Below, one piece after another: positions 1-7,100 of a DNA stretch of 8,263 nt. The notes beneath the pieces were generated by a model. It saw only the letters and a list, made by a program, of their open reading frames with translations. It had not been told where the DNA came from and made no database searches. Within the stretch, counting starts at the first letter, position 1; each line of letters starts with the position of its first letter. This DNA comes from Owenweeksia sp. TMED14 (GTDB lineage: Bacteria > Bacteroidota > Bacteroidia > Flavobacteriales > Schleiferiaceae). Both the position numbers and the translations under genes were made by a program. Location: assembly GCA_002167805.1 (NCBI GenBank), contig NHBT01000017.1, forward strand, positions 1,788-10,050. The letters run 5' to 3'.

Positions 1-1031
1 AAAACGAAATCTTAAAATTAATTGAAGTAGATGACAAAGAGGACGTTGAAGAGATAATGTCGTATCCGGATGATAGTGCTGGAAGTATAATGACAAAAGA
101 AACTTTTACGCTTGATCAAAACACCTCTGTTAAAGATAGCATTAAAAAACTTCAGTCATTTCCTGAAAACGACAAAATATTTTACTTATATGTATTAAAC
201 AATAAAAAGAAGCTTGTTGGTGTTGTATCTTTAAGAACGTTGGTAACATCAACAAACTCTAAAAAACTAAAAGATATTATGATTAAAGATATTCAAGCAG
301 CAACTACAGATACTGATCAGGAAGAAGTAGCAAAAAAAGTGGCTCAATATAATTATCTTGCTTTGCCTGTGGTTAACAGACAAAACAGATTTCTTGGCAT
401 TGTTACTATAGATGATGTCGTTGATATTATAAGGGAAGAGGCGTCTGAAGATTTTTTACAAATGGCTGGTGTGGGAAAAGACAGGGAAATTCTTTTAAAA
501 TCGCCCTTTGAGAATGCTCATTCTCGAGCGCCCTGGATCCTTGCAAGCCTCTTAGGAGGTATTTGTGCTGCTGCTATCATTAGCTACTTTAATAACCTGT
601 TAGAACAAATAATTGTTTTAGCTGCATTTATACCAGTTATAATTGGAATTGGCGGTAATGTTGGTACGCAGTCTTCAACCATTGTAGTTAGAGGACTGGC
701 CACAGGAAGAGTAGATCTAACAAACACCCTTCCATTAATTTTAAAAGAAGTGGTTGTAGGAAGCTTGTTGGGCTTAACATACGGCTTGTTGGTAGGTCTA
801 GCCTCAGAATATATAACAGGAAGCTCTATGAACAACTTAGGCCTTGTAATAGGATTAAGCATATTTTGTTCAATGACTATTGCAACCGCAGTAGGAGCTA
901 GTGTACCTATTGTTCTTAAAAAACTTAATTTTGATCCTGCAATATCCACAGGTCCATTTGTTACCACTGCAATAGATATTATAGGGGTTGCTTTATATTT
1001 TTTAATTGCTTCAACCATTCTAATAAATTGA
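1..1031 (+). CDS. mgtE: MgtE-family magnesium transporter, 3' part (5' end outside window)
   Basis: This gene encodes an inner-membrane Mg2+ channel/transporter of the MgtE (SLC41-like) family. The reading frame (first full codon at base 3) is open to the left edge, so the ATG at 57 is internal; about 342 residues are present of a family usually near 450. Counting from Met57, a first CBS domain covers about residues 10-70 and a second about 72-128. A connecting helix follows, containing EDFLQMAGV (131-139). The pore domain has five hydrophobic segments at roughly 158-178, 185-205, 226-250, 261-284 and 297-322. The family signature GGNVGTQSSTIVVRG (199-213) and an intramembrane Asp307 in PFVTTAID match the conserved pore and Mg2+-binding region. 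In known MgtE proteins the N and CBS domains sense cytosolic Mg2+ and close the pore. Most of the N domain is missing here only because of the window edge. The stop codon overlaps the start of the next gene. Confidence 0.95.
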   Translation, partial: NEILKLIEVDDKEDVEEIMSYPDDSAGSIMTKETFTLDQNTSVKDSIKKLQSFPENDKIFYLYVLNNKKKLVGVVSLRTLVTSTNSKKLKDIMIKDIQAATTDTDQEEVAKKVAQYNYLALPVVNRQNRFLGIVTIDDVVDIIREEASEDFLQMAGVGKDREILLKSPFENAHSRAPWILASLLGGICAAAIISYFNNLLEQIIVLAAFIPVIIGIGGNVGTQSSTIVVRGLATGRVDLTNTLPLILKEVVVGSLLGLTYGLLVGLASEYITGSSMNNLGLVIGLSIFCSMTIATAVGASVPIVLKKLNFDPAISTGPFVTTAIDIIGVALYFLIASTILIN

Positions 1032-1573
1032 TAAGAATTCTTTACATCACAGCTTTCCTTTGCTCCCAGCTTTTTGCCAGTAATGAGCTAGAATACAATA
1101 TTTCATTTGAATATTGGCTTAGTGAAGACCTAAAAATTTTTGCGGTTGATGATGTTATTAAACTAGAAGTGCAAGATGATGCAATTAATGTGTCCTCACA
1201 TAGCTGGTTTGGTGAAATATTATTAGAAGAAAATATTAAATATAACAATCAATCTTTTTTACAAAATAGTATTTTTAATAAAATTCTATTTGATAAGACT
1301 ATTTCAGAAGAAGATTCATGGATTGATGGATATAGCTTGCTTGATGATAAAACAATCAAAGTCAGGTATCTTTTTAGCTCAACGGAAGATAATTTAAGGC
1401 TGTATCGCATGGATATTAAAGAATTAAATAAAGATGGTGATGATAATAAAATAAATAATGTAATTTTGAATAGTGATATCATGATAGTTTGGACTAATTT
1501 AGATAAAGAAATAATCAAAATTAGTCTAAAGTATAATGGTGCTACTTATGTATTAAAATTAAATGAAGAATAA
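1028..1573 (+). CDS. Small secreted protein of unknown function
   Basis: I do not recognise a family for this 181-residue protein. It begins MIRILYITAFLCSQLFASNE, a short signal peptide with a likely signal peptidase I site after LFA (residue 17), so the mature protein should be periplasmic or surface-exposed. The cysteine at 12 is not in a good lipobox. The mature part is acidic, rich in alternating hydrophobic residues that suggest beta structure, and has no further cysteine. The start is TTG at 1028, sharing TTGA with the mgtE stop. No in-frame ATG gives a signal peptide and no Shine-Dalgarno sequence is visible, so translation probably depends on coupling to mgtE. Its end overlaps the next gene by 11 bases. 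A LolA-like or other periplasmic beta-sheet carrier fold was considered, but no motif supports it. The gene looks more AT-rich than its neighbours. Confidence 0.75.
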   Translation: MIRILYITAFLCSQLFASNELEYNISFEYWLSEDLKIFAVDDVIKLEVQDDAINVSSHSWFGEILLEENIKYNNQSFLQNSIFNKILFDKTISEEDSWIDGYSLLDDKTIKVRYLFSSTEDNLRLYRMDIKELNKDGDDNKINNVILNSDIMIVWTNLDKEIIKISLKYNGATYVLKLNEE

Positions 1574-2288
1574 GTATCTATACATATTAAACGTTTTATT
1601 TTTGGGCGCATGCGCTGCCCCCTCTTCTAACCTTGAACTTTTAGATAGTCAAGCGGATAAAACGGGATATTTATTTTATAAAAATAGCGATATAAACCTT
1701 CACATATCCGAACTAAAAGACAAATTAGTCTTTCCAGCAAAAGGATATGGGGTGCCTGATAATCTCAACCTGCTACCAAACGCTAAAAGAGCTTATAGGT
1801 CTGGTTATCATATGGGCGTCGATTTCTCTTCTCCAATGAATTATCCTATCAGAGCAGTATATGGTGGAATAATAGTAAGAAGCAATGCCCATCAGCAAGA
1901 TGTTGATATCAACACATATAATTATTTTTTAAATCTTTCATCGCTGCTAGATAGAACCCCAGATGACATTTACAACTTTATTCTTCTTGGTAAATCCATT
2001 ATTATAGATCACGGATATAATATTACTGATAAATACAGAACTATTACTGTTTATTCACACCTTGACTCTATAAGCGAAGGACTAGTGGTAGGAGATTTAG
2101 TTAAAAAGGGCGACATAATAGGCATGTCTGGCAATACTGGAACCTCTTCTGGAGCGCTACAAAACTATAAAGGTGCTCATTTGCACTGGGAGATGTTTTT
2201 TGATGATTCATCAGGAAGGTATTTTGTGGGACAAAATATTCCAGATGATATTTTAAAACAGAATATAGAATTATTATTTATAAATTAA
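1563..2288 (+). CDS. M23-family (LytM-type) zinc metallopeptidase lipoprotein
   Basis: This is a predicted peptidoglycan endopeptidase that would cut peptide cross-links, anchored in a membrane by a lipid. The N-terminus has a lipobox, LGAC, with the lipidated cysteine at residue 17. The M23 fold spans about 55-215 and all catalytic positions are intact. HMGVD supplies zinc ligands His83 and Asp87. YSH supplies His166. HLHWE supplies His206 and the third ligand His208. The usual IIIDHG strand (146-151) and KKGDIIGMSGNTG turn (181-193) are also present. A helical-looking insert of about 35 residues (roughly 108-142) interrupts the domain before IIIDHG, which is unusual for LytM domains. The ATG at 1563 lies inside the end of the preceding gene and has no clear ribosome site, so it is probably translationally coupled. 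The next gene is a paralogue that shares the insert. The exact bond cleaved cannot be told from sequence. Confidence 0.93.
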   Translation: MKNKYLYILNVLFLGACAAPSSNLELLDSQADKTGYLFYKNSDINLHISELKDKLVFPAKGYGVPDNLNLLPNAKRAYRSGYHMGVDFSSPMNYPIRAVYGGIIVRSNAHQQDVDINTYNYFLNLSSLLDRTPDDIYNFILLGKSIIIDHGYNITDKYRTITVYSHLDSISEGLVVGDLVKKGDIIGMSGNTGTSSGALQNYKGAHLHWEMFFDDSSGRYFVGQNIPDDILKQNIELLFIN

Positions 2289-2303
2289 ATTCAACGCTTA
2301 CAT

Positions 2304-2310
2304 AGGGAGA
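2304..2310 (+). promoter_or_regulatory. Strong Shine-Dalgarno site for the second M23-like gene
   Basis: AGGGAGA lies four bases before the ATG at 2315. It supports that start, which immediately gives a lipoprotein signal. It is the only strong ribosome site among the + strand genes whose starts are visible; the two preceding starts overlap their upstream genes and lack one. This gene can therefore be translated independently of its active paralogue. Confidence 0.75.
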
Positions 2311-2314
2311 TCAA

Positions 2315-3031
2315 ATGAAGAGACTGTTATTAATAATAATATTTATTGTTGCGTGTGATACGCATCAACAAAATGAGAAAAACTATCTTTTCTATATAGA
2401 TAAAAATGATAACCTCTCTTTAGATGAGATGACAAATAAAATTACTGCGCCATGTGGCTCAGCTAAGAATTTTCCACCATTGAAACAGTTACCAGGAAAT
2501 ATTTTAAACTATCTTTTAACAAAAGATATTGGAATCAATTTTGATTGTGATAAAGGGGGAGAGGTATATCCAATTGGGGAAGGAATTGTAATTGACGTTA
2601 TAGAAGACAAGCTTGATATCAAAATGTTAGACCATTATCAAAAACTTGTAGAAATGTCCGATTACCTACCTTATGACGTAAGACAAATGTTTTATCGAAA
2701 ACACGTAATAATTGATCATGGTAAATACTTCACCCAAAAATATAGAACCATAGCTATTTATACAAACCTTACAGATGTACCTGAAGCGCTTCAAACGGGA
2801 AGCATTGTAGCTGGAAGGGAATCAATAGGAAAAATAAATACCTCTGAAATTGACTTTCTAACATCTTTTACCGGATTTTCAGAACTTGATTCAACTAAGG
2901 TTATTGTCAAAGAAAACGTAGTCAATGTAGACATATTCTTTGAAAAAGATGAGATAACAAGATATTACCTAGGACAAGGAATTGATGTTGAATCAAACAA
3001 AATTCAGGAGTTTTTCAATTACACCCAATAA
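2315..3031 (+). CDS. Degenerate M23-like lipoprotein, predicted catalytically inactive
   Basis: This 238-residue lipoprotein (lipobox IVAC, cysteine 14, then Asp at +2) is a diverged paralogue of the M23 peptidase just upstream. The stretch from residue 130 to 172 aligns without gaps to 145-187 of that protein with 19 of 43 identities, including IIDHG and KYRTI. Both share the YLFY start, the helical insert before IIDHG, and a RY-x-GQ-I tail. Every active-site position is changed: HMGVD has become DIGIN (Asp71, Asn75), YSH has become YTN (Asn151), and HLHWE has become VVNVD (Val202, Asn204). It should bind no zinc and cut nothing. Two extra cysteines, 47 and 78, could form a disulfide. The frame is intact with a strong ribosome site, so it is not a broken gene. 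Degenerate LytM domains elsewhere (EnvC, NlpD, ActS) activate amidases; a similar regulatory or binding role is inference only. Confidence 0.85.
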   Translation: MKRLLLIIIFIVACDTHQQNEKNYLFYIDKNDNLSLDEMTNKITAPCGSAKNFPPLKQLPGNILNYLLTKDIGINFDCDKGGEVYPIGEGIVIDVIEDKLDIKMLDHYQKLVEMSDYLPYDVRQMFYRKHVIIDHGKYFTQKYRTIAIYTNLTDVPEALQTGSIVAGRESIGKINTSEIDFLTSFTGFSELDSTKVIVKENVVNVDIFFEKDEITRYYLGQGIDVESNKIQEFFNYTQ

Positions 3032-3066
3032 AAAACAGGCCTTGTTTAAGTAACAAAGCCCGTTTT
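3032..3066. terminator. Bidirectional rho-independent terminator between convergent operons
   Basis: AAAACAGGCCTTGTT (3032-3046) pairs with AACAAAGCCCGTTTT (3052-3066) around a 5-base loop, TAAGT. The stem is 15 positions long with two A/C mismatches. It starts right after the stop of the degenerate M23 gene and lies 29 bases past the stop of the PorV-like gene. Read on the + strand the stem ends in TTTT. Read on the - strand it ends in a longer T run that continues past the stem. Both convergent operons could end here, the - strand one with the better T tract. Confidence 0.75.
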
Positions 3067-3095
3067 AAAAAAAGATAACTACGAATTAAGTGCTA

Positions 3096-4157
3096 TTAGA
3101 AGCTAAAAGACACCTCTAATGAACTATAATCGTCAAAGTATTCCTTAGACTGTCTTAAAGAGTAAGCAACTGATAATACAGAAGTTCCTATATCAATATT
3201 GGCACCCATTCCAACTGAAAAGCCCCAATTGCTTTCTGTATAATCTGCCCAATCTACGTCTGACATTCCAACTTTTTGATCACCAGTTTGGACATTCATA
3301 GTACTACCAGCACCAAACCAAATATCCTTCATGTGATATTTAGCACCAACTGAAAATGTGTTAAGTTGATACGAAAAGTTCTCAAAACTGCTTGAAAGCA
3401 TTAAGTTGTTACTTAACGCATATCCTACAGAAATTGCCAATGATGTAGGTAATGGATTGTCAGCAGCTAATACTTGGAAATTCTCGTTATTTGTTCCAGG
3501 TTGAGTTCCGCTAGGAGTGAGAGTTTGCTCTAATCCTGTGCCCTCATATTCCATTCTAGTTCCCAGATTTTTTAGTGCTACACCAACGTGAAGCTTTTCT
3601 GATGGAAATGAATACTGAACACCTAAATCTAATGCTAAGGCAGTAGCAGATACATCATCCATTGTTTCAGAGACAATTTTACCTGTAGCACCCACTCTTA
3701 CTCTGTCACTTATTTTACGACCTAGTCCTAATTGGGCGACATAGAATGAAGGGCTAAAAGTACTTCCATCTCCCTCTGTTGCCTCTGCTGTAGTTCTAGC
3801 AATATCACCGAAATCTAATATTCTTATTCCAGCTGCTATTGTCGTATTATCTGATAATGGCATACCAAATGTAAAATTTGATAAATTTGTATCAGCAATA
3901 TATTCGCCATTTGATGTTGATCCGCTTAGGCTATTTATTGCTGAGAGTCCTGCGGGATTTGAAAACAATGAATTAACTCCATTTACGGTCGCGCCGTTTG
4001 ATGAAGACAGTGCAATATTCTCGCTCCCTTGCAATATTAATAATTGCGCTCCAGCAGCAGTACCAGCTGAATTAAGCGTACCAGCATGTGATACGCTTAA
4101 CATTGCTAAAACTGCTAAACTAGAAAATATTTTATTTATTTTTTTATTTATGTTCAT
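3096..4157 (-). CDS. PorV/PorQ-family outer-membrane beta-barrel protein
   Basis: This is a predicted FadL-like outer-membrane barrel of the PorV/PorQ family (353 residues). In known type IX secretion, PorV binds the C-terminal signal of cargo at the translocon and carries it to the surface attachment complex. A signal peptide ends near SHA (residue 25). The mature N-terminus shows the family pattern: GTAAGAQLLIL (32-42), a degenerate middle, then NSLFSNPAGLSAI (62-74) with its hallmark NPAG. Alternating amphipathic strands follow and the protein ends in FSF, the terminal aromatic typical of barrels handled by the BAM machinery. It sits 10 bases downstream of a gene for a protein with a T9SS-like sorting domain, which supports a shuttle role for that cargo. 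It could instead be a general PorV/PorQ paralogue or a small-molecule porin; the sequence does not separate PorV from PorQ. Confidence 0.82.
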   Translation of the reverse strand: MNINKKINKIFSSLAVLAMLSVSHAGTLNSAGTAAGAQLLILQGSENIALSSSNGATVNGVNSLFSNPAGLSAINSLSGSTSNGEYIADTNLSNFTFGMPLSDNTTIAAGIRILDFGDIARTTAEATEGDGSTFSPSFYVAQLGLGRKISDRVRVGATGKIVSETMDDVSATALALDLGVQYSFPSEKLHVGVALKNLGTRMEYEGTGLEQTLTPSGTQPGTNNENFQVLAADNPLPTSLAISVGYALSNNLMLSSSFENFSYQLNTFSVGAKYHMKDIWFGAGSTMNVQTGDQKVGMSDVDWADYTESNWGFSVGMGANIDIGTSVLSVAYSLRQSKEYFDDYSSLEVSFSF

Positions 4158-4163
4158 AGTTTA

Positions 4164-4169
4164 TCCTTT
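4164..4169 (-). promoter_or_regulatory. Ribosome site of the PorV-like gene, overlapping the cargo stop codon
   Basis: Read on the - strand, the sequence is AAAGGA followed by six bases and the ATG. Its first two A bases are the last two of the TAA that ends the cargo gene. Ribosomes finishing the cargo would therefore stop on the initiation site of the barrel gene, which suggests coupled translation. Confidence 0.7.
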
Positions 4170-7100
4170 AATATGTATCAATTCGCATTTCAGGCTGTAC
4201 TACCGCAAGTTTTAATACTTTTTCTTCACCTCGTGTTGCGACGTGAGCAAAGTACATTCCACTTGCTACTGGTAAGCCGTATTCATTATTAAGATCCCAG
4301 GTTAAATGTTGTGAACCTGCATCGTTATGTTTCAATAATCTTACCAATGTACCGTCAACTGCAAATATTCTTACTGTTGTTTCTCCTTCGATTGGAAGAT
4401 TACTAAACATGACACGTTGATCATATTGATTGCTCTCTTCTTTCATTGCACCGTAGTAAGGATTTGGCCAAGCAGTAATATTAGCTAGGTCATACTCTTT
4501 CCTTTCTGGCATAAGTTGAGATGAATCAAGAACAAAACTAACATTTGACGTGTTAATTTTATTGTTTACAAGAACCATTGCAGCAGCACCTTCGTATGAA
4601 GGAGGATTATAACCATTTGCAATATAGGCCTCTCTTGCAGCGGCAATATTTGCCTGCGTTGGTGGGCCAGCATCAAATGCACCCCAAATACCTGAATAAT
4701 CACTTATAGTATTCATGTATTGAGTATAAATGATTGGACCTGCATATACCCCGTAGTACATACCATCATTAGAGGCGGTTGGTGTAGTTGCATTATCTTG
4801 ATTTTGTGCCCATGTGGTCATGGAAGGTACAGTGACCTGGGCGTTACATGATTCACTTGTTGTGTTACCATAATAATAAAACCAATAATCGTTTAGTGAC
4901 TCACATGAACCCGCATAGAGTCCGTCATCATAGGTAGCATATTCATCTTCTTTACTTGGATCATATGGTTCACTAGTATAACCCATAATAGCAAAAGGTT
5001 CATAACCTATAACATCATAGTATGGACCACTATAAACATCATACCAATGTTCACTTTTGTCATTTAGGTTAGATTGTAGTGCATCTATTTCATCTTTAGT
5101 TAGACCTCCGCCATTATTTTCATTTATGTTCTGCTGAGCTAACTTTAAGTATCCAGGGTATGGTGATACAGTTTCATAATTAACATGCATACTCCATTCC
5201 CCATCACCATCTACATCTCTCCATCTTACATGCATTTGCTCTAAAACACCATTCACAGATCTGTATGCTGCAAATGGTACAGTCGTATTTCCAAGTCTTG
5301 ATGAACTAGAATACGGATATTGAAATGCAATTGATGTTTTAGAAAAATCTAAAATTAGATCGTCTGTCGTCATGTATTCATAAGGGTTATTGTCCCAAAT
5401 AGGTGCGAATAAATCTGTTGATGTTTGATCCGTTCCATCGGTGTCTTTACCTGAACGCGTCTCATAAACACCCTTTGAATATGATAATGAAAAACTACCA
5501 CTAGTATTCAAGTTTGCATATGAAGGCGTTGAATCTAGGTATTCGCCATTATTAATTGCTTCAGAATGTCTTGAAACATCAACTTCCATTATTTCATACA
5601 TTCCACTGTGTCCAGGTTGAGGACCACTGATTGACATTTTTAAACCATCAACTATAATACCCCAGCCTGGTCCGAAGTCTTTTCCTGTTAATCCGTCAAC
5701 ACCATCTTGGATGGTATTATTTTCTACTACTACTTCACCGGTAGTTGTGTTAGTAAGAGTCCAATTGACCACTGGTGCACCATCCGGCATCACATCCTCA
5801 AATGTTACGGTATATTCATCACCAGTAACTTTTGATGGATCAACTACGCTTACGTTTAACCTACCATCACCTAAACCTACTTTTTCAACAGTTGCCACAG
5901 CACTTACTGCACCTTGATCATCAGTCAACTGACTGAGTGAAGGTCTTACTGCTGTCACTGACGTTGAACTTTCAAGCATTTTTGGAATTCCGTATTCGTT
6001 ATAACCATAAGCTGATACACCATAATAATATTCATTATTATTTTTTAAAGATGTGTTATTTTGATAGTCATAACTAAGTGCTATGCTTTGCTGAAGTCCT
6101 GAATCTGTTCCGACCGCAACTGGAACATTTACATTCACACCATAATTTGGATCAAACACATTATCCAAAATTTCTGTAACTCCATTTTTTATATCATATG
6201 TTGCAACCAACCTAGGATTTGATTTAGTTGCATTGGCATATTGGTAAACTTTGTAGCCTTCAAAATTGAATTTTGTTGCGTCGCCATCTTCATCTAAGTC
6301 AACTAAACTTACTGCCTCATAAGATGTAGCGCTTTCATCCCAAGACAATAGCACTCTTTGGTCAAGTGGTAGCGCAGTAACACTTGGAGTAGGAGGCGAA
6401 TCTGGTAATGCAAAGTCAATATCATATGCTAACTGTGCAAGTTGATCTGCCTGTTTTAGAGCATCAATTGATTCAATTGAAGAATTTGGAGAATATGCTC
6501 CAATAATACCATAAACAATCTCTTGTCTTGCTCCTGGTTCAAGAGTAAATGGTCCAATTGATTGTAAGAAACGTCTATCATCTGCTTCTCTTACATAACC
6601 ATCGATTGGATTTAATGCTAGTTCGGCAGCAGTAACAGTACCGTCACCATCAAAATCTGTATCTATTGATGGATCGCCCCAAAAGGAGAAGTTTGAATAA
6701 CAAGTTCCTCCTGCTGCAACTCCATCACAATTTACGTACGGATTTGTACATGTTCCTGCAGCAACTTCTTCAGGAGTACAAGTAGCACCTGTAATGTCTT
6801 CTGTTAACTGAGTACCATCTGATCTCAAACCCTGAAGAGCAAAATAAAATTCATCTGGTTCATCGGGATCGCCAAAAACAGCATCACTATTAATAAACAA
6901 ATTATAACCAGATAGACTTAAGTTTTTCATACCAGGAATAATTTCTCCAAACTGTTTAGCTCCAGGACATCCATCGGCCTCTGTACCGTCACACGGTACG
7001 GCGGGGCCTTGAAAAAAGTCATACCCAACTGCAGGTCCTGGACCGTAATCAGTAACCAACCACTCTGGGTCATCACCATCATTATAACAATAACCAAGAG

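Noticed and set aside
584..1018. Open frame on the - strand opposite mgtE.
   Set aside because: It lies wholly opposite a strongly conserved coding region and its translation has no recognisable domain, so it is a shadow.
57..1031. ATG at 57 as the true start of the MgtE gene.
   Set aside because: The frame is open to the left edge and the upstream codons (NEILKLIEVDDKEDVEEI) fit the end of the MgtE N domain, so the gene is cut by the window.
1042..1518. Two - strand open frames opposite the unknown secreted protein.
   Set aside because: The + strand frame has a signal peptide and overlaps both neighbours in operon fashion; the antisense translations are Ser/Leu-rich without motifs.
1028..1573. 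Assigning the unknown secreted protein to LolA or DUF3108-like carriers.
   Set aside because: Only size, signal peptide and apparent beta content agree; no family motif could be matched.
2315..3031. Calling the degenerate M23 gene a pseudogene.
   Set aside because: The frame is intact over 238 residues, has a good lipoprotein signal and the best ribosome site of its operon. The loss is confined to catalytic residues, which suits a functional non-enzyme.
6983..6999. Perfect inverted repeat GTACCGT/ACGGTAC with a 3-base gap, a possible operator or hairpin.
   Set aside because: It lies deep inside the cargo coding region, has no T run for termination and is not near a gene start; probably chance or codon-driven.
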